Origin: Nereocystis luetkeana
Lineage: Eukaryota; Sar; Phaeophyceae; Laminariales; Laminariaceae
DNA: 64,000 nucleotides
NCBI GenBank assembly: GCA_031213475.1
Contig: JARUPZ010000034.1
Location: 5,525,680-5,589,679, forward strand
Direction of reading: 5' to 3'
Both the position numbers and the translations under genes were made by a program. Shown here piece after piece: positions 32,484 through 45,049 of this stretch. The notes under the pieces are model-generated. The model did no database searches. It saw nothing but the letters and a program-made list of their open reading frames with translations, and was not told the origin of the DNA. Numbering within the stretch: the stretch's first letter is position 1; each line of letters starts with the position of its first letter.

Positions 32484-32750
32484 GGAAATTAAATTAACTC
32501 ATTGAAACTGTCGTCCATACGCAAGTCCGTCTCACAAGGGGTTCTTAGTAGGATGCAGCTCACCCTTCATACGACTCGCCGGATACCTCACGGCGCTTCG
32601 CGCTTGGTGCAAGCAATATCTGCCTGGTCGGTGAAATCCCGACATGCACCGTCCGGGCATTGTAGGGATGCGAGGGTTTATGGTCATATGACTACGGCCA
32701 TGCATGAGATCGAGTACATCTCTCCTATCGAGTACACCCCCCGGCTCGTT
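32484..32750 (+). repeat. C-tract repeat, full-length copy
   Basis: Starts GGAAATTAAATTAACTCATTG, contains GCGCTTCGCGCTTGGTGCAA and CATTGTAGGGATGCGAGGGT, and ends in two GAGTACA-type words (GATCGAGTACATCTCTCCTA, TCGAGTACAC) running into C-runs. About 265 bp; it has no terminal inverted repeats or gene. Confidence 0.7.
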
Positions 32751-33238
32751 CCCTCTCCCCCCCTCCCCCTTCCTCCCCTCCCCCCTCCAGAAACATATAA
32801 AAAACCCATGAAACACTAACAACGAAAACATTCTGCCAACTGAACGGTGTGTACAACAGTCGTAATAGTCCGCCACTGTTTTTAGTATCTCCTACACGCC
32901 ACAATAATAGTCATAGCAGTCTCTACGAGCCTATTCTACACGTTACGTGTACATCTCGTATACACCAGGTACCAAAATGTATCTCCCCGATACTATCTAC
33001 CTCCTTCTCTCGTACGAGTACTATTAATACAAGCGTGCACTGGTGATGAAGAGCCTGTTTCTTGGTATGTTCGCATATTTTCGTCATAGCAATCAATGTC
33101 AAGTAGTGTACGTATACTATGATGTTATTACATCTGTATCCTCCTGGTGTAAAACAGATACCAGTATGTACTAACCAGGTATATCAACCTACTCATACAG
33201 CAGCACGTAGCAGCAGCACGCGCCGAGTCTGACGGCAG

Positions 33239-33259
33239 AGACAAACAGACAGACAGATC

Positions 33260-33317
<58 letters not shown>

Positions 33318-33327
33318 GGACAGACAT

Positions 33328-33378
<51 letters not shown>

Positions 33379-33379
33379 T

Positions 33380-33454
<75 letters not shown>

Positions 33455-33455
33455 T

Positions 33456-33501
<46 letters not shown>

Positions 33502-33578
33502 TGACAGACTGACAGACAGACAGACAGACAGACAGTCAGACAGACAGACAGACATACAAACATACAAACATAGAGACG

Positions 33579-33609
<31 letters not shown>

Positions 33610-33612
33610 ATA
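33239..33612 (+). repeat. CAGA tetranucleotide array
   Basis: About 370 bp of (CAGA)n with occasional CATA or CGGA units. The CLSVCLSV-type frames are shadows of the repeat. Confidence 0.95.
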
Positions 33613-34454
33613 CAATCATATGCGCTATCAGGTATCATAGCGGACAGAAGACAGCATCGACTTCGTGTGTGTGTTCTTCACGTACGTACGTGCATCACAG
33701 TAACACAGCGGATATTATTTAGATACAGAACAGCTACCGGTACTCGTCAAAGGAGTGTGCGTGAGGCAAATTAGTATAATAGACCTGGTAGAATAATACA
33801 AGGCCACTACTGGACCACACACGCTGGGCATGGCAGGTGTGTGTGGGTAGCAGGTGTGTGCGTCCACACATGGAGAGAAAAAGAGGTTCTACCGAAGAGG
33901 AACACACAACAGAACGAAAAAAAAGGAAAAAGAGATATATAGAAAAATAAGGAAGAAAGAAAGCACTCATACGGCAATACGAGTAGAAGTCGAGACGGGT
34001 TTGAAGTGCATTTCTTCGAAACTGGTGTGTGCAGTACGAGTACACGTATGCTGTAACATATTGAACCAGCCGTGACGGTACCTTTTGCGCGGTAACGCCA
34101 TGCATGTGGCGGTAACTTTTGGCGGTAATGCCTTATTATGGCGGTAATTGTTCGGCGGTTCTACGATATGTTGTCTTCAAATTAAATCGTCCTTTCTACC
34201 CAGTTTCATCAGTATACATCAGTGTCCGACCTGATTAATTATCCTACATTATCTGTGGTCACAGATTGTGAGACGGAGGAAGACCAAAAACACGAAACAA
34301 ACGCAAATGCAAGGGTCAAGCAGGTGAAATGCCAGCGTACCAGGTACGAGAACAGAACAAACAAGGAAGGCCAAACAAGAACAAAATACACAATTTTGAA
34401 AAAATCTGAAATGAAACAGGATTAAAAAAATGACGCGAGGACATCAGAAAGGCT

Positions 34455-35705
34455 GCTATATAGAGCTCCTTATTTATAGATATCTCTCTCTGAGCGTGCT
34501 CAGTTGGTACACCCCTGGTCTCTCAGAGCCCCCACTTGGACATCACTTTCTTCTACTACTTGCCCGACCTTTCCAGCGGTTCTTTGTTTTCTCCGTTTAT
34601 TTGGCACTTCCGGTTCTTGTTTTTTTTTCTTCTTTAGTTTCGTTTCGTGTGCGTGCGTGTACTCGGAGCACGGCACCGCGGGTGAGCCCGGCGCCGTCGC
34701 GGGTGTCAGCGGGTTCTGGCGGTTAGAGGGGGGGGTGCAAGGAGCGCGGTCGCCGTTTTTGTGGTTAGGCGTCACGTATGCCTCGAGACCAAAGGGAAGC
34801 ATGAATGGGCCCTGTCTGGCCCCCATCTAGATAATTCGTTTGAGAATGTACGAGTCTATAAGGGTCGTTGGTGATCGCAAGATAAGATTCAAGCGGCGCT
34901 TACTTTTGCCACCAAGTGTGGGACGGTAGTCCCGCAGCAGGTGATTCTCTTCTCAGATTTTGGGTGTGGAGACACACCGAGGTGGGGTCGTGTGGCGTTA
35001 CCACACTCTCGGGGGGCAGTAACGAAAAACAATCTCAGAGTGCCCCACCAGAGGAACCAGGAAAAGGTTGAAGGATCGTAGTAGTAACGAGGCGGTACGA
35101 CCTAGGGGATGGAACCTGGTATCCACATCACCCCCCTATTTTTCAGACGTTATATCCACACGAGCCGAAGTTCAAAGAGAGAGCTACGCAGTCTGAGCAC
35201 CAACATTGTCGAGCTGGCGAACGAGGGTCAAGGTGAGCACCGGGCATAACGCTAGGCGGTCGACGGGGCTCGCTATGGCAGAGAGGGGGGCTTAAACCAC
35301 ATCGATGACTAGGTGGTCGCGAGAGGGGCGGGCGGTGTAAGAGACTGAGAGAGAAAAGCTCCGATGTTCGACGTTTTTTTTAATAACCGGTTCAAGGTAA
35401 TCCAATCAGGCAGGAAATTTTTACATGAGAGGGGGTGGGGATTTTTTTTTTTTTTCCGAACTTTCCGGTTTGATTTTTATTGTTTTTTGCAATGCCGCTG
35501 TGCCGTGCTGTGCTTTCTTTTTAGTCATACAGCAGCATATAAAAATAAAAAACCCTACCTGGGGTATGTACGTACACCCGGCATGTGAGGGAGCGTAGCG
35601 GGCGGAACCGCCCGCAACGCGAAGCGTTTGTGGCGTCCGAGCTGTTTTCTCCTGAATGAAGCATGGCGGCGGGACTCCTGGTATTATCAAGTCGCCAGCT
35701 TGCAA
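34455..35705 (+). repeat. 1.1 kb dispersed repeat, copy 2
   Basis: Matches 2580-3690 in the same orientation with small insertions. The SLSTNIVELANEG reading at about 35190 is preserved relative to copy 1 with mainly synonymous differences. A 40-bp block GAGCGTAGCGGGCGGAACCG at 35590 also occurs at about 3650 and 36745. Confidence 0.65.
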
Positions 35706-35927
35706 CTACAGTAGTACTACCATAATTTAATAAAATCATAGCCGAGGCGTGTTACGCAGCTTGAAAAGCTGAGTATCAACTATTCAATCTGTCGAACTCA
35801 CAGCTGACGTATTTCATGACTTTAATTTTATTAAAAAGGATGAAAAAACTATACAAGTGTATAGAAAACACATAGATATAGTATATATCGTAGATAAACA
35901 AAAAAAAGGAAGTAGACATAAAAGGTA

Positions 35928-36543
<616 letters not shown>

Positions 36544-36544
36544 G

Positions 36545-36690
36545 ATAGACTTGGTGCGTAGGTTTCCTTCGTACGTATACTCGTACATATACGGAGATTT
36601 CTGCTTTCAGGAATGTTTTGATTGATCAACGTGAAAGCTCATGCTGCACATTGAATTGTCGGATAGCAAGCCTTAATTACAATAATAATA
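36545..36690 (+). mobile_element. Family C retroposon, sense orientation
   Basis: Reads GACTTGGTGCGTAGGTTTCC, GGAGATTTCTGCTTTCAGGA, GATTGATCAACGTGAAAGCT, TGTCGGATAGCAAGCC and ends in AATTACAATAATAAT. This is the best view of the element in its own 5'-3' direction with its (AAT)n tail. Confidence 0.7.
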
Positions 36691-38320
36691 CATTCATTCA
36701 TGGACCTCTGTCGCATAATAACTTGGTGTACTTTTTCTTCCTGAGCGAGCGTAGCGGGTGGCGTAGGCTGCCCGCGGAGCGAAGCGCCTTGTATAATAGA
36801 CGGAAAGCGTACGTACTCAGGAGTATTGGCAGATAGCTGGTGCACGGACAAAGCAACACGAAGAAGACGAAGATACTGGCATACGGACGGCGGGGGGGGG
36901 GGGAAGGGAACAAAGGGAGAGACAAAAGGCAAAAAGCAAGAAGGAAAAGAGAAGAGGGAAAAAATGAAAAATGGTATCCCCAAAATTTGGCGGTCACTGT
37001 TTGGCGGTAATGCAGTATGGCGGTAAAATTTCGGTGGTAACGGTACGGCCTTCGGCGGTGCCCGGTACTACCAAAATATGCCGGTAATTACCGCGATCAG
37101 TACCGGAACCGCTCACCAGGGCGGTAATTTCACGCCGGGAAAAATCCCGAGGAGTACCATATAAAACCTACAGCGCGGCGCAGTTTGTTTTCATAACCAC
37201 AGCCAGAGCTGCTCAGACCACAGACTGGCCTAGGGAGCGCATGCTGTGAGGAGTTATGAGGGGCATCAAGATGTGGAGATGGTGGGGTTGTCTAGCAGGA
37301 GGCCTGGAGCTCGCTATGGTGGTGGAGGGAGACTGGTGGCAGCCCGGTCCAGGCATCAACTGGGATGTGAGTGGGCCGGTTTGGTTTTGGTTTTGAATTG
37401 TGTCTCCTGGTAGGTCGTAGATCCTTGCAGTCACGCGTGAGAGTACGTTCACAGGGCAAGCTCACAGGATGTGGGCCGAGCAAAGCAACGCAAAGAGGCT
37501 AGGCCGTATACTACGCAGACCCCAAGCTAGTGAGAGATACCCCGAGCTTCGGGCCCCGGACGCCAGAATCTTCGAGCATTCCTCGTGTGACCAGGTATGC
37601 TGCTGTACAAGTCCGTCTTATTTTTCCGACACACCGAGTATGTGGCGACTTAGTCGGGGCTTCAAGAAATTGCTTGACGACCCTTTTGAGGTACACCTTT
37701 CAGCACCCACGAACATGCTGACTTGAGCTGGCAACGGCGCACCTCTTGGCCTTGGGCTTGACTTCTTGCACTGCAGGGAGCAGTAGCCGCAGCAGGGTTG
37801 GCATAACCTTTGCTGCTGCTGCTGCTGCTGCTGGGTGTTTTTGTGTACGAGTAAGTAAGACCGATGAAAAGTGCCGAAGAATTCAGCTTTCTTACGTACG
37901 TACCAGGTATCATATCACACACGATATTATACTATACCGAGTTTTGACGTAGTCGATATTATTATTGGTCTGGAGATGCATTTCAATCTGCCGAGGCGCC
38001 GAGCAATGTCGACAATAGCCGCATACCCTGCGCCTTGAAGCCAGGGTATATGTACGCAAGCTCCGCCGGCATGATCACTGCAACACCCGTCCGTATCGTA
38101 TTGCCGGTGACTGCTTACCTGTGGTAAATACATACGTTGCGGTCGTCATATACGTACATGGTAGCAAGCAGCTCTGCTGTGGAGACAAAGCAAGGCAAAG
38201 AAGGGCGAGAGGGAGGAAAATGAAGTACGACTACGTATCAAAGATGAACCCTGGGTTTGTTTGTTTTTTCAAAATTCGCAACCAACTTTAAAACGAGTAC
38301 GAGAGGTCTTTCATTCCATT
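36691..38320. other. No recognisable gene
   Basis: Includes a fragment of the 1.1 kb repeat tail at 36740-36800, a G-run near 36890, GGCGGTAA words at 34085-34160 and 36987-37130 that recur irregularly, and a CTG run at 37812-37832. Confidence 0.4.
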
Positions 38321-38325
38321 TCATT

Positions 38326-38451
38326 TCCGCTGCTGCTGCTGCTGCTGGTAATGGTGCGGTTACTGCTGCTGCTGCTGCTGCTGGTGGGGATGGTGCGCTT
38401 TGTGCTGCTGCTGCTGGTGCTGGCGCTGCTGCTGCTGCTGCTGGTAGGGTG
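38326..38451 (+). repeat. CTG microsatellite cluster
   Basis: Three interrupted (CTG)n runs separated by GTAATGGTGCGGTTA and GTGGGGATGGTGCG. Confidence 0.9.
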
Positions 38452-38895
38452 TGCGTTCTCCTTGACTCCGGGACCGTCTACCATGTGATACCGATATGGA
38501 CGGAGTACGGAGGAAGGAGGAAGTGATAATGTCCCCAGCCAGCAGCAATCTGCCCACAAATGGGGCAATGGGCACTCGAGGCTCGCCACACAAACAGCAG
38601 CAGTGGTGGGAGATTGGTTTTTATCCCCGCCGCCAATGTTATCTTCGAAGTACTGGTGTTTGGTTTCATCAGTTTTGTACAGCGGTTTCCGCCATTGTTG
38701 TACCTGGTACCAGATACCTGGTGTGTGTTTTGATGATGCTGGTATTAAATCCTGGGTCCGAATAAAAAAAACGTGCGTACGTGCGTACCATGCCCAGCAT
38801 ACTGTACTGGTAGTATCTTACCACCAGTACATTTTTTACCTCGGAACATTTTATGCGTTTTTGTCCGTTATTTAACGTAGTTGTACAGCAGTCGA

Positions 38896-38945
38896 CTCCT
38901 TTTGAACCGCACCCACGCATTCGGGGACAAACCACTTGGAAATAG
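38896..38945 (+). mobile_element. Family B MITE fragment
   Basis: CCTTTTGAACCGCACCCACG and GGGGACAAACCACTTGGAAA only; no right arm. Confidence 0.45.
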
Positions 38946-39426
38946 TGTTGGACTCAGATAAGAGTTAGGAATCGACCAAAAAAGCTTGACGAATCTCAAT
39001 CGTGATTATTTCTTATTTCCAACGAAAATCACATAATGAAACTCCGCTTTCTTTTTGTACGTAAGATACCTACGAAGAGCTGTACCTGGTATGGCTTATA
39101 GTGTACCTGGTAGTATATACCTGGTATACTAAACCGGTACCTGGTACGTACGTGTTTTAAAATGCCCGTCATGCGACCAATTATTGTGGGGAAAAACTGA
39201 GCCGTGATTTGGAACATTTTTTTAGTTTAGTTCATGTGTATGAGAAATAAAGGACCATATTTCGATGTTGGAAACTGGTTTTATATTACAGTAATACTCG
39301 TAGCGTTGGTTGGTCTTGTTTTGTGTCAAAGGAAGCAAAGCCAACGATCGCCGCGCCGCCGCGAGCGTGGTGTCGGGACACAAATCCAGGTTTTGGTTTT
39401 CGCCGGCGAGGTCGGATCGTCATTCA

Positions 39427-39438
39427 TTGCTGCTGCTG

Positions 39439-39487
<49 letters not shown>

Positions 39488-39509
39488 GGCGGCGGCGGCG
39501 GCTGCTGCT
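39427..39509 (+). repeat. CTG/CGG microsatellite
   Basis: (CTG)n turning into GGCGGCGGCGG. The poly-Ala and poly-Leu frames are shadows. Confidence 0.9.
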
Positions 39510-39796
39510 ATCGTGGCCGTGTGAGGGAGAATATCTTACTCGGGCACCGTAGCCCGTAGGTACAGCTTGCCTTCGCGTCGGGGGCGGACATACTCGGCGG
39601 ATGTACTCGTACTGAAGTACAGATAGGCAGTAGTAACTGCTGGCTTGGTAACAGCAGTGTGCCCAAATTCAAGCATCTCGCAGTTCCTGCAGGCACGAGA
39701 GACCGCTCAGAACTGGGCTCAGTTTCTGATTTTTGCCGCCTCCAGGAACTGAGACAAAAAATATGGATGATCTCCTGTCCCAATATAAGATGGTTC

Positions 39797-41987
39797 TGTG
39801 ATGGAGTGACACATCCATTGTATAGGAACGTATATTCCCGTATGCGGATCGTTGCATTTTTATTTATTTATTTTTTTGCTCATCCAATTTATCATCTTCG
39901 CACATCTTCTCTCTCTCCTTCCAACTCGTAACTCAGATCCGGGGTCACATAGCAGGCTCTTCTCCCCCCTTCCCGCTACGGTACGTGCCTTCATTTTTAT
40001 CGCGAAAAGATCTCAGCTTTTTCTTCCCTCGTCGACTCGCATCGAATTGTGCGGTACGTGCCTTCATTTTTATCGCGAAAAGATCTCAGCTTTTTCTTCC
40101 CTCGTCGACTCACATCGAATTGTGCCTACCCACGCTGCAAGGCGCTCTCGACAATTGAATCCTTTTGATTTTTATTTTTTGCAAATAAAGTCAAATGTCC
40201 GACCCAATGGTTGCACATAGCTCTTTGCAGATAACAGACATGCGTGTACACGAATACTATATGGTTGTACTCGTATGTAGAAACATTGGAATATATCTGC
40301 AGACGAATCTCGTATGGTTATACATAACTCCTAGGGAATATTCTACGGAGCAGTTCAGACATCCCCTTTACCAGCAGAACATTAGGTTATAAGCCTGGGA
40401 ATCTTCTGTATGACAACGTCTCGGTCGAGAACATTCTGGTATAGTTGGGAATCTTCCGTGGGACAACGTCCCGATAGCCGTATCTGCATACAGGCTAGTT
40501 TCGGTTGACATCTGGGCTGAGCTGTGTTCCTGGCGAAGCCCCCCCTACTGCTCACTCGAGTTCTCCCCCTGTCTCTCAACTCACGTGAGGAGCAGTAATA
40601 AGAAGTTCGTGAACTACAAGCAGCGTGCTCTACCCAGCACCGACATCCCTGTGCCCCTTAACCAGCTATATACCCGGTACCATCTTCACATTTGGCGTCG
40701 TCAGCAAGACTGGTCACCGCTGAGCTAGACGCACCTGCTTCAAACAAGCTTCCTCTGCCCTGTTATCATGTGAGCATCATCATGAGATGCTTTCTATTTA
40801 TTTTTATTTTTTGAGTTCCGAGTCAATTTTCTTTTTTACATATACCATTTTTTGGGCTGCACCCGCAGCAGCGTTCGGCCCCCGTTTAACGGCATACCTG
40901 TTTTGCCGCGACTAGCCTTACTACGACCTACCAGGTACATCTTCTGCTCACGTTGTCCTATATGGGGCATTCCTTATTGCCCTCGTTATCTTTGTCGTAT
41001 GTTCTTGCGGACGCAAGACCCTGTCTCTTTCCAGATTGTGCTAGTGTGTTTACCAGCTGGCCGTCCCGGTCCCATGTCTTGGTCCCTTGGCTCTGCGTTC
41101 TCGTCAGCCTCGAGTCCCCACGTTGTAGACCTCCATTGTATTTTATGTTTCCTCTTTCAAGCTTTGCGACGTACTTCCCGCCAACGTATTGTCTTTCTCC
41201 TTTGTTTTCCTTCGCGCCTTTGCGCCTTGTCTGTATTTTTTTTGCGTTTGACTTGTTTACCCTTCCGGATAGTCAATTACTTCTTGAGTGAGGTGTCGAA
41301 GTCTCACTACGAGGTGTGGGGTATTTCTATCACCTCATTTATGTGTTGAATAGCCGCATCTTCGATCCCTCTTCCCGATGTTGGGATGATATGGTCATCC
41401 TCCTTTTATCGCGGAGTGATCTGCATCTACGACTATTCAGGGTGGGCTAATGTGATGGAGTAACACATCCATTGTATAGGAACGTATATTCCCGTATGCG
41501 GATCCTTGCATGGTTGCACATAGCTCTTTGCAGATAACAGACATACCTGTACATGAATACTATATGGTTGTATGTAGAAACATTGGAATATATCTGCAGA
41601 CGAATCTCGTATGGTTATACATAACTCCTAGGGAATATTCTACGGAGCAGTTCAGACATCCCCTTTGCCAGCAGAACATTAGGTTATAAGCCTGGGAATC
41701 TTCTGTATGACAACGTCCCGGTCGAGAACATTCTGGTATAGTTGGGAATCTTCCGTGGGACAACGTCCCGATAGCCGTATCTGCATACAGGCTAGTTTTG
41801 GTTGACATCTGGGCTGAGCTGTGTTCCTGGCGAAGCCCCCCCTACTGCTCACTCGAGTTCTCCCCCTGTCTCTCAACTCACGTGAGGAGCAGTAATAGGA
41901 AGTTCGTGAACTACAAGCAGCGTGCTCTACCCAGCACCGACAGCCCTGTGCCCCTTAACCAGCTATATACCCGGTACCATCTTCACA
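39797..41987 (+). mobile_element. Non-autonomous LTR element (fossil)
   Basis: Left LTR 39797-40690 and right LTR 41451-41987 both begin TGTGATGGAGT and end ATCTTCACA, an inverted TGTGA/TCACA tip. The right LTR is 537 bp. The left one is the same sequence plus an extra block of about 350 bp at 39855-40203. A primer-binding-site-like TGGCGTCGTCAGCAAGACT begins at 40693, two bases after the left LTR, and would pair with a serine-type tRNA 3' end. A short purine-rich AGGGTGGG lies before the right LTR. The 760-bp interior holds no recognisable gag or pol, so it depends on other elements. The LTRs differ by roughly 2% apart from the insertion, which makes it fairly young. The flanks do not show a clean target duplication. 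Confidence 0.8.
39978..40125 (+). repeat. 73-bp tandem duplication inside the left LTR insertion
   Basis: CGGTACGTGCCTTCATTTTT to CGAATTGTG occurs twice back to back with one or two differences. It lies in the block that the right LTR lacks. Confidence 0.8.
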
Positions 41988-43350
41988 GTTTTGGTTTTTG
42001 GGCTTCGGAGATAGATCGCTAAAAACTCCAGGAATAATGGCTAAACAAATTCCCTTCAAGTAGTTGGTGTATAAAATTCGGAGACAAAAATTGGATGTAT
42101 TTTTTTTGTACAGATAAATCGTACGGGTTTCGGTATTACTATACTAAAGTCCCATTAAAAATTACAGAAGGTTTTAGTGTGCCGTACGAAACGCTAAAGG
42201 ATCAAATAGTCATTATTGATCAAACAACGACACCCCAGAATATTCCATAATCAAATCAAACCCGTTAACGAGATACCTTTTTCACGATAATCGAATAGAA
42301 AAAACTGAATTCGATTTGATTTGTTGCATAGAATTTCGTGAAAAATATGCCTATGGGTCCTATCGAGGAATAGCGTATCTGAAAAAAACGAAGAACGCAC
42401 AAGGGTCAACGAACACCAGAGGGCAACCAACGAGGCGAGCGACGGTCCGCGTCCTCCTCGGGGCGCCGCGGTCAACTGCCGACTGTTTCTTGCGGCACCG
42501 CCGAAGAGGCTATCGCTCTTGAGACGTCTTGGGAGGCTGGCGCAGCCTCGAGGCCTCATGCAGGCAGCAGCGACGGGGAACGGCGATCGAACTTCTGAGC
42601 GAAGTCGTGACCTGGTCGTTGCTCGTGTGGTTTGCGAGGCAAAGAGGGATGAAAAACTGGGTTTGTGACGGCCTTTCTAATTTTGTCAGGCGCCGCGGAC
42701 GGTCTACTCTGTGCTAGGGGCCGTCGGACCTCGCGCTGCGGCTACTCCGGTGGCTCTGTCTCTCGGGAATGGTGGGTCTTACCTGTGAAGCAGCCGACGA
42801 CACGGCTCAAGTTTGCGTGGCTTGCTTCGGTTTCAGGAACATGCCACGTCGAGTTGGACGAACTCCCCAACTCGAATAGCACGAAGAGCAGAAGAAGTCC
42901 CAGAAGAACTCTTGTCGAATTCGTTTTTTTTTATTCGAATCAGATGTCAACGTGCCTGCTTGGTGATTCATTTTTCGACCAATCAGATGCAAATGAAATA
43001 AAACGAAAAAAAAAGTGGCGGAGTATCATAGAAAAAAACAAATCTCGTTAAAGAGGGGCCCTTATAGCTGGCTGGCTGACCTGACTTAACATGTTATCTG
43101 CGACGGGGTGTTCCAGGATCCGGTAATACGAAATTGTCGGTAGAATTTGTGACAAGGTTTTTATCACAAAAAACTGCTGTGTAGTTATTAATCGTACTGG
43201 CTGTACAAGCAAATCAATACTTCGAATTATGTACCAGGTACAGATAATTTTTGACCGTCTAGTTTTGGCCCATTAAGGTCTCTTTAGACGTGTTCCGTAC
43301 GTAAGATAGTACCGGATACCAGGTACCAGGTACCGTGAAGCACGCGAGGT
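41988..43350. other. No recognisable gene
   Basis: Short frames only. Inverted AATCAAATCAAA and TTTGATTTG words flank 42252-42325. TACCAGGTA occurs near 43231 and twice at 43317-43332. Confidence 0.4.
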
Positions 43351-43445
43351 ATCACCCTTTTAGGACTTCAGTCTCGTTTGGGGACAAAGCACTGAAATTC
43401 TCAGTAGTTCGTCCCCAAAGCGAGACTGCAGTCGTGAGAGGGCTG
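43351..43445 (+). mobile_element. Family B foldback MITE
   Basis: CACCCTTTTAGGACTTCAGT to GCGAGACTGCAGTCGTGAG. A related half element (GGGGACGAAGCACTCGGAA) follows at 43446-43520. Confidence 0.75.
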
Positions 43446-44039
43446 ACTGACCCTTCAGGGCCGCCCTCCCGTGTCGGGAACAGCCGGGGACGAAGCACTC
43501 GGAAGTAGAGTTAGACACGTCCTTATGTACAAATGCCAAAGGTGAGAGGTTTATTTTCCCCCGAAGAACCGAACAAGGGGGGCGCACACAACGAAAATCA
43601 GCACGAGTAGAGCTGTGACCCCTTTTTTCGATATTTGGTCTGATTGGCTTAGGGTCTGGGTTAGGGTGTTAGGGTTGATTTGACTGGCTTAGGGTTACGG
43701 TTCTAGGGCCAGGGTGAATTCTAGTTGTGTCGTACATAGCGTGTGTCAACCATTTTCTCGGATATTTTGGTGAGCAACCCTCACGAAAATGGCGGCTTTT
43801 TTGGAAGATATCTCGGAATTTCCGAGTCGAGCTACGTACGTACTCGTACCTTTTCATAGACGCGCTGCTTGTTCCGCGATCGTTCCGTACAAAGTGTATA
43901 TACGAAGAGACGTGTTGGTCGGCGTTTTCACTCTCTCCCCGTTCTCTAGAAAATCGACTTCGAAAATCGTCGGAGGGGGTGCTGTATCTTAGCACCCGTG
44001 TAATACGGTATGTATGCTGGTTTATTTAGTGTGGAGAAT

Positions 44040-44555
44040 GCCGTCGCGGCTTTCCGTCATGGGGGCTTGACGGCTTCTCGTCAAGGGTCTAGACGGCTTC
44101 CCGTCAAGGAAAAAAGTACCGTCTGCCTCCATGTTTGATAGTTTGTCCCCGAAGGTACCCCGTGGTTGGTGCAGCTACTCACAGTAGTTTCCCTTCAAAG
44201 GGCTTGACGGGTTGACGGCTTCCCGTAAAGAGGATTGACGGTTTTCTGTCAAGGTGCAAGAGCACCGTCAATCGACATGTTTGGTTTCAAGTAGTTTGTC
44301 CCCGGAGCTACCGTGGTTCGTGAAGCTACTGTAGTGGTGGTGGGGGGGGCATGGTGGCTTCCCGTCATGGGTCTTGACGGCTTCTCGCCAAGGGTCTTGA
44401 CGGCTTCCCGTCAAGGATCTTAACGGCTTCCAGTCAAGGGGGCTCGACGGTTTCCGGTCAAGGGGCAAGAGTGCCGTCAACCGACATGCTGTGGTCATGA
44501 ATTGGCTTGTCCCTCGAAGCTGTGTGTGTACCATGGTTGGTGTGGCTATTAATAA
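44040..44555 (+). repeat. Triplicated unit built of GACGG...CCGTC inverted words
   Basis: Three units of about 150-210 bp. Each has a run of CTTGACGGCTTCCCGTCAAG-type palindromes, then a GTACCGTC or GCACCGTC word, ACATG, AGTTTGTCCCC-GAAG and GTGGTTGGTG. The palindromes let each unit fold into several hairpins. Confidence 0.75.
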
Positions 44556-44589
44556 TTAATACCTGGTAGTCGCGAGTTGATGAGGTTCA

Positions 44590-44686
44590 TTAACCCCTTT
44601 AGAACCGCAGTCCCGTTTTGGGGACAAACTACTTGAAATTTGAGTGGTTTGTCCCCAAAATGAGACTGCGGTTCTAAAAGGGTTAA
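44590..44686 (+). mobile_element. Family B foldback MITE with TTAA at both ends
   Basis: 97 bp; differs from the 45050 copy at about four positions, so both are recent or derive from the same source. Confidence 0.85.
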
Positions 44687-44879
44687 GTGACACCGGGACC
44701 GCAGCAAGTTACCATCCGGCACCCGCTGCGTGTTGTGAATTTACAGCAACTACAATTGGCAACACCCCAGAGCTTATCATGTTGGTTGTGTTTGAGGCTT
44801 GAGCGACACCAGGCATTTCTTTGTCTACTCTGCTTTACTGCGTAACAATGTACAGCAGTAGTACGATACAGTGTGTCGT

Positions 44880-45020
44880 AATTTTGTGACGGCAGATCTT
44901 GTACCTTTCTCTAGGATTGAAGAATCGGCGCGGGCACTGGTTGCGCTGGATTTCGACGCGTAGAAAAAAGGGTAGAATGTGAAGAACACACACACACACT
45001 TGGCAGCAAATCCGGCGCAC
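44880..45020 (+). repeat. Dispersed repeat shared with 15140-15290
   Basis: TCTAGGATTGAAGAATCGGC, CACTGGTTGCGCTGGATTTC and GTGAAGAACACACACACAC; GTGAAGAACACGCACAC recurs at 45181. Confidence 0.5.
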
Positions 45021-45049
45021 AACATCGACACTATTCGCAGTATCGGTTG

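Noticed and set aside
33193-33638. Long CLSVCLSV frames
   Set aside because: Shadow of the CAGA tetranucleotide array.
40852-41349. 165-codon frame inside the LTR element
   Set aside because: No resemblance to known LTR-element proteins; Cys/Leu/Phe-rich composition suggests chance.
43640-43715. Telomere-like TTAGGG words
   Set aside because: Only scattered GGTTAGGG/TTAGGGT words in irregular spacing; not an interstitial telomere array. Similar loose words occur at 55650 and 60060.
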